A stretch of DNA of 18,273 nucleotides from Bacteroidota bacterium (GTDB lineage Bacteria > Bacteroidota > Bacteroidia > Flavobacteriales > Weeksellaceae): positions 1 through 18,273 of the forward strand of contig JAEXAR010000031.1 of the NCBI GenBank assembly GCA_023394415.1, read 5' to 3'. Positions within the stretch are counted from its first letter, which is position 1. Every line of letters begins with the position of its first letter. Made by a program: the position numbers and the translations under genes. The notes under the pieces are model-generated. The model saw only the letters and a list, made by a program, of their open reading frames with translations, made no database searches and was not told the DNA's origin. This document shows positions 1 through 6,987 of this stretch, one piece after another.

Positions 1-242
1 TTGTTATATCTTATTTCAATGATCTCTTCTCTTCTCGCTACTCAAACTTTTTTCTGTCGTTTCGTCTGATTTGCGAGTGCAAAAGTATAAAGTTTTTTTT
101 ATATGACCAAATGTTTTTGAAAAAAAAATTGAAATTTTATCTAACTGCTTCCTTTTCAGAAAGAAAAATCTCAAAGATTTTTATTCTTATTATTCCAAAC
201 ATTCAATCTTCTTCTGCTCCCCCAATTGTTATCTCGAATTGG
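1..242 (-). other. Probable rRNA operon leader, leaving the left edge
   Basis: No protein-coding frame is visible here. Two tandem minus-strand promoters (248-278 and 80-111) fire leftwards into a short non-coding stretch. On the minus strand the last bases before the edge contain GATCATTGAAAT (plus 13-24) followed by an AT-rich ATATAACAA. This resembles the boxA-like antitermination sequence that I recall upstream of 16S rRNA in flavobacteria. Tandem promoters plus a boxA-like element suggest the leader of an rRNA operon whose 16S gene begins beyond position 1. No rRNA is inside the window, so this is an inference; a tRNA cluster or another highly expressed RNA is the alternative. Confidence 0.55.
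80..111 (-). promoter_or_regulatory. Bacteroidota-type promoter, proximal (P2)
   Basis: On the minus strand TTTG (111-108) is followed after 20 nt by TACTTTTG (87-80), which fits the TTTG / TAnnTTTG consensus of the Bacteroidota primary sigma factor. A long A/T tract lies just upstream (about 90-150), as expected for a strong promoter. It would start transcription near position 73, reading out of the left edge. Confidence 0.6.
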
Positions 243-247
243 GATTG

Positions 248-278
248 CAAAGATACGGGGATTTTCTAATCTTCCAAA
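248..278 (-). promoter_or_regulatory. Bacteroidota-type promoter, distal (P1)
   Basis: On the minus strand TTTG (278-275), a spacer of exactly 19 nt, then TATCTTTG (255-248). Both boxes and the spacing match the Bacteroidota consensus. It lies about 170 nt upstream of a second promoter in the same direction, and such tandem promoters are typical of rRNA operons. It is the best promoter match I see in the window. Confidence 0.7.
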
Positions 279-365
279 TTTTAATTGAAAATATTTTGTG
301 GAAATTCTGTAACTTTTTGGAAATTAGGTATAAAAATTTTTAATTACTGTGTTGACTACATCGTA

Positions 366-462
366 AATAGCCCCGATCGCAGCGGTTACCCCACAGCGAA
401 TGAGTGGAGCTTGCGGAATGAATGAGCGAGGAGTATGAGCGTAGAGCGGGAAAAAGCTCCTA
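366..462. repeat. Flavobacterial structured intergenic element
   Basis: This block of about 95 nt is clearly richer in G+C than its surroundings and begins immediately after the stop of the exported-protein gene. The plus strand opens with AGCCCCGAT (369-377) and closes with AGCGGGAAAAAGCTCC (445-460). The two ends can pair: AGC with GCT, and CCCG with CGGG, with a five-base bulge. The interior carries degenerate GAATGAG/GCGAG repeats. I recognise this end-pair architecture from intergenic spacers of Chryseobacterium and Flavobacterium genomes, where the ends are kept and the middle varies; that is memory, not a search. Function unknown. It could be a terminator-like 3' structure or a REP-like dispersed element. 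Confidence 0.5.
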
Positions 463-469
463 AAAAAAA

Positions 470-1132
470 TTATTTGTGTTCCTTGTATATTGAAGTGAGA
501 AATTGCGCATAGGATTTCTCGAGTAAGATGATGTCGCCTGATTTGAGATTGAGACCTCCTTGTCCTAAATGATCTGCTCGAACTCCCGTTGGTATAATTT
601 GGAAGTATTGCTCGAGCTGGTTTTTTTTTGGAGAAAGTATTATTTTGGAACCGAGAAGCTTGCCTGTGGATATGGAAACTTTATCCTGTAATTGTTGTTT
701 GAGAAAGGTGCGTGGTTGTAATTTGATGGTTTGGTTATTGAATTTTATTTTCTGAGGACGTGAAGAGGATGTTAATATATATACAGTGTTTTCCCGTTTG
801 GGAATAACTGGCGCGTAATAAAGATTGATATAGTAATGATCTGGATTGAAAGCGTAAAGCCCATCAAGGTTTTCGGTTTGTTTGATTGAAAATGAATTGG
901 CACCGATGGTTTTTGCTTTTTTATAGATTTGGCTAAAAACTTCGGCATCGTTTTGTGAGAATCCCTGTACTTCTATTTCCCCCAGATATTCGGCTGGTGT
1001 GTTGGATGGATTGATTTTGTAGAGAAACTTATCTTTATTATCGTTGGTTTTTTCTGCTTTGCTTAAGGTGATATACTGTGCAGATATAGTATTGATGATA
1101 AAAGCAAATATGAATAGTGTGTATTTTTTCAT
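470..1132 (-). CDS. Exported protein of unknown function
   Basis: I do not recognise this 220-residue protein. Residues 1-19 form a Sec signal peptide (MKK, hydrophobic core, ending ISAQ) with no lipobox, so the product is probably periplasmic or surface-associated. Around residues 52-85 the pattern EIEVQGFS...KAKTIGANSFSI resembles small periplasmic domains in which a strand is followed by a helix and a GA(N/D) turn; this is only a resemblance. The rest is rich in Lys, Gln and Ile with no catalytic motif I can name. The ATG directly follows the TAG of rfbD (0 nt gap), so it is very likely translated from the same mRNA and coupled to it. It is the last gene of that unit; the structured element at 366-462 follows. 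Confidence 0.8.
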   Translation of the reverse strand: MKKYTLFIFAFIINTISAQYITLSKAEKTNDNKDKFLYKINPSNTPAEYLGEIEVQGFSQNDAEVFSQIYKKAKTIGANSFSIKQTENLDGLYAFNPDHYYINLYYAPVIPKRENTVYILTSSSRPQKIKFNNQTIKLQPRTFLKQQLQDKVSISTGKLLGSKIILSPKKNQLEQYFQIIPTGVRADHLGQGGLNLKSGDIILLEKSYAQFLTSIYKEHK

Positions 1133-1993
1133 CTATTGTTCTTGTATAATATTGATACAGTTATGCAAACTGTGTTCCCAATGCTTTGGCTCTATGTGAT
1201 AAGTGTTCTGAATTTTATTGAGTGACATTGTACTGCGAGCCGGTCTTTTAGCAGGTGTTGGATATTGTTCAGTCGTAATTGGATTAAGCTTGATACCGGA
1301 ACCTGAAAATTCTGCAATCTTAACTGCAAAATTGTACCAAGTGGTTTCGGGATAATTAGAGAAATGAAAAATTCCAAATACTTTGCTGTCTGTCTCGATA
1401 ATTTTAATGATAGCTTCTGCCAAATCGTTGGCGTTTGTAGGTTGCCCATATTGATCTCCTACGATATTCAGTTCCTCTTTTGTGGCAAAAAGGCTAAGCA
1501 TTGTTTTTACAAAATTTTTATTGAATTCTGAATAAAGCCAGGAAGTACGCAATATGATGGTTTTAGGATTGAGTTCGAGAGCAAGTTCTTCACCTTTTCT
1601 TTTTGATGCACCGTAAACTCCAATAGGGTTGGTAAAATTCTCTTCATCATACGATAAATTGGTTTCCCCATCGAAAACATAGTCTGTAGAAACATGGATG
1701 AGAACCGTTTTGTGCGTTTTGCAGGCTTCAGCCAAATTGGAAACTCCTTCCGCATTTACCGCAAAGGCTTTTTGCGGCTCTGTTTCTGCCAAATCTACAG
1801 CGGTATAAGCAGAGGCATTAATACAATAATCCGGTTTAAAATCATCAAAATATTCAATTACTGCAAATGAGTCTGTAATATCTAATGTATCGGAGTTGGT
1901 AAACTCAAAATTATATTGTGGATAGTCTGCAGAGACTTTTTGAAGGCAATTACCTAACTGTCCATTACTACCTATTACCAGTATTTTTTTCAT
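1133..1993 (-). CDS. rfbD: dTDP-4-dehydrorhamnose reductase
   Basis: Reduces dTDP-4-dehydro-L-rhamnose to dTDP-L-rhamnose with NAD(P)H, the last step in making the activated rhamnose used in surface polysaccharides; cytosolic. The 286 residues match the usual family length of about 280-300. The extended SDR fold is clear: the nucleotide-binding glycine motif GSNGQLG at residues 8-14, STDYVFDG at 102-109 (catalytic Thr/Ser region), and the YxxxK pair Y127/K131 within VYGASKRKGE. The stop abuts the start of the exported-protein gene, and its own ATG abuts the thioesterase stop. rfbA, rfbB and rfbC are not in the window, so the other steps must be encoded elsewhere. A general SDR sugar-nucleotide reductase is the only realistic alternative. 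Confidence 0.92.
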   Translation of the reverse strand: MKKILVIGSNGQLGNCLQKVSADYPQYNFEFTNSDTLDITDSFAVIEYFDDFKPDYCINASAYTAVDLAETEPQKAFAVNAEGVSNLAEACKTHKTVLIHVSTDYVFDGETNLSYDEENFTNPIGVYGASKRKGEELALELNPKTIILRTSWLYSEFNKNFVKTMLSLFATKEELNIVGDQYGQPTNANDLAEAIIKIIETDSKVFGIFHFSNYPETTWYNFAVKIAEFSGSGIKLNPITTEQYPTPAKRPARSTMSLNKIQNTYHIEPKHWEHSLHNCINIIQEQ

Positions 1994-2479
1994 TTATTTG
2001 ACTAATTTATTTTGTTTACGAAGATACTCTGTTCTGCTTTGGAAGTCTTTCTGCTCCAAATTAACTAAAAATTTTTGGAAAAGCTGTTTGGTTTCCTGTG
2101 GTTGCACTTCTGATTTTCGAGTTTTCATGTTGAAATAGATTACAGTGATCCAAAGTACTGCGTAAATGGTTTTTTGATCTTCGCTTTTCATAAGGATTTC
2201 AACTTTTGAAATCCTGTCGCTTATTTCAATCGTTTTACTTGAAATGACAACTTTAGAGTTATAGCGCACTTCTTTAAGATAAGAAATTTCATTTTGTATA
2301 GCAATCCAAGTACAACCAGTTCGCCTAGTATATTCTTCGTAGGTAAAGCCATAGAAATCTTCAACATGATCTTCCCGTGCATTAAGCATATACTCTAAAT
2401 ATTTTACATTATTGAGATGACCAATAGGATCACAATCGCTAAAACGAACTTTAACAACGGTTGATATTTCTTTTTCCAT
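1994..2479 (-). CDS. Acyl-CoA thioesterase, 4HBT hotdog family
   Basis: A single-domain hotdog-fold thioesterase of 161 residues, expected to hydrolyse an acyl-CoA thioester in the cytosol; the natural substrate cannot be told from sequence. Near the N-terminus, RFSDCDPIGHLNN (residues 12-24) is the 4HBT signature, with D17 as the likely catalytic aspartate and the GHxNN turn intact. I place the start at the ATG at 2479 (MEKEIST...). A longer frame to 2500 (MVFYFCK...) would run through the stem of the terminator at 2485-2519 and adds no conserved sequence. A -7-like TATTTTTG (minus strand, 2491-2484) sits just before the ATG without a matching -33 box, so the gene may have a very short leader or depend on read-through. 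Its stop abuts the rfbD start. Confidence 0.85.
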   Translation of the reverse strand: MEKEISTVVKVRFSDCDPIGHLNNVKYLEYMLNAREDHVEDFYGFTYEEYTRRTGCTWIAIQNEISYLKEVRYNSKVVISSKTIEISDRISKVEILMKSEDQKTIYAVLWITVIYFNMKTRKSEVQPQETKQLFQKFLVNLEQKDFQSRTEYLRKQNKLVK

Positions 2480-2484
2480 TTTAC

Positions 2485-2519
2485 AAAAATAAAAAACCAC
2501 CCTTAATGAAGGATGGTTT
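2485..2519 (-). terminator. Intrinsic terminator after ompH
   Basis: On the minus strand an 11-bp stem (2519-2509 with 2504-2494, one G-U pair) closes a 4-nt loop and is followed by a U-rich run (2496-2485). It lies 24 nt after the stop of the downstream ompH gene and ends the bamA operon. The U-run finishes only 5 nt before the thioesterase ATG. Confidence 0.8.
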
Positions 2520-2543
2520 AGTTTTATAAATCTTTGTTAATTA

Positions 2544-3044
2544 TTAAAGACCTAATTCTTTTTTCACAGCTGCTGTAGCATCCGGACCACCTTTGTAGAT
2601 TAATCCTGAAGAGTTGGCATCGAAAACGAAATCCCAGCCGTTTGCTTTTGAAGCTCTTGTAACAGCATCGTTAAATTTTTTCTCGATTGGCAAGAATGCA
2701 GCATCCGTTTTTTCTGCAATATCTTTTTGAGCTGCTACTTGCATTTGCTCAATATTTTGCTGAAGTTTCTGTAATTCAGCATTTCTTTGCTCATTAACTT
2801 GCTGTGTCTGCTTTGGAGCTTCTTCTGAATATTTTTTTAATAAAGCTTGTGCAGATTGCATTTGCTTTTCGATTTCTGCTCTTTTAGCATTTGAAAGCGC
2901 CATCAACTGATCATCGGCTTTCTTTTTTTCTGGCATTAGGTTCAAAACTGCAGCCACGTCTAATGAAGCTACTTTTTGAGCTTTTGCAACTCCTACAGCT
3001 AAAAACATCATTACTGCTGCAAATAATACACTTAATTTTTTCAT
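2544..3044 (-). CDS. OmpH/Skp-family periplasmic chaperone (second copy)
   Basis: A 166-residue Skp-like chaperone that should hold unfolded outer-membrane proteins in the periplasm for delivery to BamA. Residues 1-22 form a signal peptide ending AKAQ. The mature start KVASLDVAAVLNLMPE matches the conserved first strand of the OmpH family, followed by a long charged helical region (about 40-115, rich in Lys/Glu/Gln) that forms the Skp tentacles, then a second core part with WDFVFDANSSGLIYKGG. Length fits the family. It is the last gene of the bamA operon, 72 nt after the other Skp-like gene, with a terminator behind it. The two copies share architecture but clearly differ in sequence, so this is an old duplication. 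A -7-like TAACTTTG (3114-3107) upstream may add a promoter. Confidence 0.88.
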   Translation of the reverse strand: MKKLSVLFAAVMMFLAVGVAKAQKVASLDVAAVLNLMPEKKKADDQLMALSNAKRAEIEKQMQSAQALLKKYSEEAPKQTQQVNEQRNAELQKLQQNIEQMQVAAQKDIAEKTDAAFLPIEKKFNDAVTRASKANGWDFVFDANSSGLIYKGGPDATAAVKKELGL

Positions 3045-3106
3045 AATAGGTCGGTTAAATTATTCTTTTTTAAATTTTTACTGTTTGTTTGATTAAAGTA
3101 TTTGAA

Positions 3107-3114
3107 CAAAGTTA
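3107..3114 (-). promoter_or_regulatory. Possible internal promoter -7 box before ompH
   Basis: TAACTTTG on the minus strand matches TAnnTTTG and lies 63 nt upstream of the ompH start, in the widest gap of this operon. No TTTG is found at 18-20 nt upstream, so it is a weak candidate. Confidence 0.25.
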
Positions 3115-3116
3115 AA

Positions 3117-3644
3117 TCATTTATTTGTGTTTTGATTTTTGAGCAACAAATCTAATACTTTATCGGTATAATCATATCTTTTTTCAAGATAAAGTACACT
3201 TATGTTGTTGCTTTTATCAAGAACTATGCCCAGTGTATTTTTCTCAGACACTGTTTTGATGGCGTTCCAAATCTGATCTTGGAACGGCTTTGTAAGTGTT
3301 GCACGAGCTTTATTAATTTCACCATTTGTACCAAATCTGGCATTGATAGTTTCCTTAAGTTTAGCATCTAAATCCTGAACTTCTTTTTCTCTCTGCTTCA
3401 GCTGATCACCAACTAAAAGTACTTTTTCGTTTTCGAAAGCAGCTTTTTTAGCTTCATAATCATCTTGCATCTTCTGAATTTCCTGTTCCCAATTCTGAAT
3501 TTGGGAATTCAATCTGTTTTCTGCTTCTTTATATTGTGGAAGTTTATTCAGAATATAGTTGGTATCTACAACACCAATTTTTTGTGCCGAGATAAAACCC
3601 GAAAGAAAAATGGTAAGCAGTAAAATGATTCTGTTGCTATTCAT
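3117..3644 (-). CDS. OmpH/Skp-family periplasmic chaperone (first copy)
   Basis: A 175-residue Skp-like chaperone. Residues 1-20 are a signal peptide ending ISAQ. KIGVVDTNYILNKLPQYKEAENRL is the family's N-terminal core, followed by a charged coiled-coil stretch (about residues 45-110, QEIQKMQDDYEAKK... to KLKET), and a C-terminal core strand with LGIVLDKSNNISVLYLEKRYDYT. It starts only 12 nt after the bamA stop, so the two are co-transcribed and probably coupled. Pairing of BamA with one or more Skp homologues is the normal arrangement in Bacteroidota and supports a role in outer-membrane protein delivery. Whether the two copies serve different clients cannot be told from sequence. Confidence 0.88.
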   Translation of the reverse strand: MNSNRIILLLTIFLSGFISAQKIGVVDTNYILNKLPQYKEAENRLNSQIQNWEQEIQKMQDDYEAKKAAFENEKVLLVGDQLKQREKEVQDLDAKLKETINARFGTNGEINKARATLTKPFQDQIWNAIKTVSEKNTLGIVLDKSNNISVLYLEKRYDYTDKVLDLLLKNQNTNK

Positions 3645-3656
3645 TTCAAATATGTT

Positions 3657-6206
3657 TTATAATGACTGGTTCATTAGGAAGTGGGTTTTCCAACCTGAAG
3701 ATTCTGTACCTCCAATCGGCTTATCGAAACCATAAGCAAAATCAAATCCAATTAAACCAAATGCTGCCATATGAACCCTGATGCCAACACCTGCAGATCT
3801 TTTTAGCTGGAAAGGATTGTAAGTGCCCCAAGTATTCCAAGCGTTACCACCTTCTACAAAACCTAATCCAAAAATATTAGCAGTCTGGTTAAGAGAAATA
3901 GGATATCTTAACTCCATAGAGAAGCGGTTATAGATAGTAGCTCCACCATAAGGTGTGATATCTGAAGGTGAACTTAATGTATATCCCGTCTGCGAAGCGT
4001 TCTCATATCCTCTTAAAGGAATAAGCTCTCTACCATCATATCTACCTCCAAATAAACCTGTACCACCTACATAAAATCTTTCAAATGGTGGAGCCCCAAG
4101 TTCTTTGTTGTAGCCATCCATAAATCCCATCTCTGCTGTACTTCTTAAAACAAGTTTACCAACTATAGTATTATAAGTGTCTGCTTTAAGTTTTACTTTA
4201 TAAAATTCCATCCACTTGTATTTTTCAACAGGTGTCATTGTAGAATAATCTTTATTATTAAGTAAAGAATATGGTGGTGTAAACTTCAAAGAAGCCTCAA
4301 TATTAGATCCTGAAGTTGGGAAAATCGGATTGGTACCTGCAGAGTTTCTGCTTAAGCCAATATTGAAAGAAAAATTCTTTGCAGAACCATTACTTTCACT
4401 TGTATTTCCGAATTGGAATGGATAGTTTTTGAAGTCATAGCTTTGATACTGCACTCCGGTATAAAGTGAGAAATAATAATCCGGCCAGCTCAATTGTCTG
4501 TTGAGACCTGCATTTGCCGAGAAAATTCCCAATTTCATATCTTCCCCATTTTGGTCTTTGTATTTAACTCTGGAATAATTAACCCCAACGGAAAGTGCTG
4601 TTGGCCTACTTCCAAACAACCAAGGCTCTACGAATTGGATACCGTAGTTTTGAAAATACTGACCCGCTTGCGCAGTGATAGAGAATGTTTGACCATCACC
4701 TTGTGGAACTGGCTTGAAATCCTTAAATCTCAAGAAGTTTCTCAATGAGAAATTATTAAATGTAAGCCCTAAGGTTCCAATAAATGAATTACCTCCGTAA
4801 CCTGCCTGAAGATTTACCTGTGATGAACCTTTTTCCACTACCGACCAGTGTATATTTACCGTATTATCTTGTGGTTGCGGATCAACTTCCTGACCGATTT
4901 GTTGTGGATCAAAATATGGAAGTCCTGCAAGAGTAAAGAAAGTTCTTTTGATTTCTGATTTAGAGAATAAATCTCCCGGTCTTGTATAAAGCGATCTTAA
5001 AATAACGTGGTCGTGAGTTGTGGTATTTCCGGACCAAGTTACGCGGTTCCAAGTTGCTTTTTCACCTTCGTTGATGCGAACTTCAAGATTAATGGAATCG
5101 CCAACAACTGATTTTTCTACCGGAACTACCTGTGAAAAAAGGAAACCATTGTTCTGATAAAGTGATTTAATATCTGAATCGTCTTCCTTCCCACCATCTT
5201 CTCCTACTTTCTTGTTAAATCCTACAGCATCATAAATATCACCTGTTTTATAGCCTAAAAGCTTTTGTAAAACTTCAGTTGAATAGGTGGTATTTCCTAG
5301 AAAAGTAATATCTCCGATATAATATTTTTTTCCTTCGTTAAGTTTTACATTAATTTCGTAGTTGTTTCTCTTATTTCTCCAAACGGAATCTGAAACAATT
5401 GTAGCGTCTCTAAATCCTAAAGACTGATAATAGCTGATAAGGTTACGCTTATCCTCTTCATATTTTTCTTTTATGAATTTTGATGGCTTCATGATGCCAC
5501 CAATACCGAATCGTTTCTGCTTGGTGTCTTTAAACCCTTTTTTACGAAGTTTTGCATCAGAGACACTATTGTTACCTTCAAATTCAATATGATCAATTTT
5601 TATGCGCTTGCCTCTATCAACATCAATAGTCCAGTCTACAAGATTAGGATCGTTAGCATTAACTTTATCCTGAATTGAAATTTTGGCATCTGCATAACCT
5701 TTATTCACATAGTCCTGCGGAATTTTTATTTTAAGTGTAGACACCAAATCATTTGTTATCTTCTTACCCGGCTTAAGGTCATAATCTTTCACAAATTTTT
5801 CTTGCTTGCTCTTATTTATTCCTTTTCCGGTGAATTTTATTTCGCCTAATTCTTTAAGGTCTTCAAGTCTGAACTTCAACACCACTTGTTCTCCCTCGAT
5901 GCTTTCTACATAAACCTCTACAACAGAAAAGATATTCTGCTCCCAAAGTTTCTTGATGGCATTACTAATTTTTTGTCCTGGGATGTCAACCTGTTCATTT
6001 TTATTAAGACCGGTAAATCTTAATATTTGTACGGGTGAGTATTTTTTTACGCCATCGATCACGATGTCTTTCAGAAAATAAGTTCCGGTTTGGTTTTGCG
6101 CATACACGGGGTTATTGTCCTGATTGTTTCCCTGTTGTGGTGTAACCTGGCCATAAAAATGTGCCGAGGCTGCAAACATGATGATGGGTATGAATTTTAA
6201 TCTCAT
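3657..6206 (-). CDS. bamA: Outer-membrane protein assembly factor BamA
   Basis: The essential Omp85-family insertase that folds beta-barrel proteins into the outer membrane. 849 residues, within the usual range. Residues 1-20 are a signal peptide (MRLKF..., ending YGQ). Five POTRA-like repeats follow, beginning near residues 43 (FLKDIVIDGVKKYS), 117 (LGEIKFTGKG), 200 (IKIDHIEFEGNNSV), 293 (YYIGDITFLGNTTY) and 388 (WNRVTWSGNTT). The barrel runs from about 455 to the end; ELIPLRGYE near residue 732 is the conserved (V)RGF/Y motif of the loop that plugs Omp85 barrels. The protein ends ...LMNQSL, without the terminal Phe of the classical beta-signal. It is preceded by uppS (33 nt) and followed by the first ompH gene (12 nt). 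It could in principle be TamA, but five POTRAs and this operon favour BamA. Confidence 0.95.
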   Translation of the reverse strand: MRLKFIPIIMFAASAHFYGQVTPQQGNNQDNNPVYAQNQTGTYFLKDIVIDGVKKYSPVQILRFTGLNKNEQVDIPGQKISNAIKKLWEQNIFSVVEVYVESIEGEQVVLKFRLEDLKELGEIKFTGKGINKSKQEKFVKDYDLKPGKKITNDLVSTLKIKIPQDYVNKGYADAKISIQDKVNANDPNLVDWTIDVDRGKRIKIDHIEFEGNNSVSDAKLRKKGFKDTKQKRFGIGGIMKPSKFIKEKYEEDKRNLISYYQSLGFRDATIVSDSVWRNKRNNYEINVKLNEGKKYYIGDITFLGNTTYSTEVLQKLLGYKTGDIYDAVGFNKKVGEDGGKEDDSDIKSLYQNNGFLFSQVVPVEKSVVGDSINLEVRINEGEKATWNRVTWSGNTTTHDHVILRSLYTRPGDLFSKSEIKRTFFTLAGLPYFDPQQIGQEVDPQPQDNTVNIHWSVVEKGSSQVNLQAGYGGNSFIGTLGLTFNNFSLRNFLRFKDFKPVPQGDGQTFSITAQAGQYFQNYGIQFVEPWLFGSRPTALSVGVNYSRVKYKDQNGEDMKLGIFSANAGLNRQLSWPDYYFSLYTGVQYQSYDFKNYPFQFGNTSESNGSAKNFSFNIGLSRNSAGTNPIFPTSGSNIEASLKFTPPYSLLNNKDYSTMTPVEKYKWMEFYKVKLKADTYNTIVGKLVLRSTAEMGFMDGYNKELGAPPFERFYVGGTGLFGGRYDGRELIPLRGYENASQTGYTLSSPSDITPYGGATIYNRFSMELRYPISLNQTANIFGLGFVEGGNAWNTWGTYNPFQLKRSAGVGIRVHMAAFGLIGFDFAYGFDKPIGGTESSGWKTHFLMNQSL

Positions 6207-6239
6207 CTTCTTTATATACGTTCTAATCTTAAATTAATT

Positions 6240-6983
6240 TTATTGAAGCTGTTCGCTTGTTTTACCGTAACGTCTTTCTTTATTTTGATAATTGACGATA
6301 CATTTGAAAAATTCTTCTTTATTAAAATCCGGCCAAAGAATGTCTAAAAACTGCAATTCAGCATAAGCAATTTGCCAAAGTAGAAAGTTACTTATTCTAA
6401 CCTCACCACTTGTTCTGATCATTAAATCAACAGGCGGGAAATCTTTAGTATAAAGGCAGTCTTCAAAAACCTTTTCATTAATATCCTCTACATCCAGCTC
6501 TCCGTTTTTAACTTTAGTACTGATTTGTTTTACTGCATTTAGAATTTCTTTCTGCGAGCCATAGCTTAATGCCAAAATCAGGTTGCCTCTTTTATTTTCT
6601 TTGGTAATTTCAACAACGTTTAAAAGTTGATCTTTCACCAATTGTGGTAGCTTTTCTACATCGCCAATCACATGCATTCTTAGGCCTTTGGTGTGAATTT
6701 CTTCAGCCTCCAAAAGAAGGGTTTCAGAAAGAAGCGACATAAGTGTACTTACCTCATCTTCAGGGCGACTCCAGTTTTCGGAGGAAAAAGTGTAAAGTGT
6801 AAGATAGGGAATATTGATTTCGTTGCAGGCATTAATGGCATTTCTAACAGCATCAATGGCATTTCTGTGTCCGTAAGTTCTTTCTTCCCCTCTAGATTTA
6901 GCCCATCTACCATTTCCATCCATAATTATGGCAACATGCTGTGGAACTTTCTCCAGATTTATTTCATCTTTATACATCTTCAT
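6240..6983 (-). CDS. uppS: Undecaprenyl diphosphate synthase (isoprenyl transferase)
   Basis: Adds isopentenyl units in cis to farnesyl diphosphate to make the undecaprenyl carrier used by peptidoglycan and by the polysaccharide genes farther right in this window. The 247 residues are the normal length. VAIIMDGNGRWA (17-28) holds the catalytic Asp22 of the DGN motif, YGHRNA follows, and TLYTFSSENWSRP and RTSGEVRISNFLLWQIAYAELQF are the other signature blocks. I chose the ATG at 6983, 4 nt after the upstream stop. A GTG at 6995 would add four residues and overlap the neighbour by 8 nt; a third ATG at 6977 is also possible. Lying between the DUF6089 gene and bamA, it belongs to an envelope-biogenesis operon. 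Product length (C55) is assumed from the family. Confidence 0.95.
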   Translation of the reverse strand: MKMYKDEINLEKVPQHVAIIMDGNGRWAKSRGEERTYGHRNAIDAVRNAINACNEINIPYLTLYTFSSENWSRPEDEVSTLMSLLSETLLLEAEEIHTKGLRMHVIGDVEKLPQLVKDQLLNVVEITKENKRGNLILALSYGSQKEILNAVKQISTKVKNGELDVEDINEKVFEDCLYTKDFPPVDLMIRTSGEVRISNFLLWQIAYAELQFLDILWPDFNKEEFFKCIVNYQNKERRYGKTSEQLQ

Positions 6984-6987
6984 TTTT

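Noticed and set aside
2480..2500. Longer thioesterase frame starting MVFYFCK
   Set aside because: The added codons lie in the terminator stem and U-run and precede the conserved hotdog start; the ATG at 2479 is preferred.
3117..3644. The two adjacent OmpH/Skp-like genes as a recent tandem duplication
   Set aside because: They share architecture but differ strongly in sequence; paired Skp-like genes after bamA are common in Bacteroidota.
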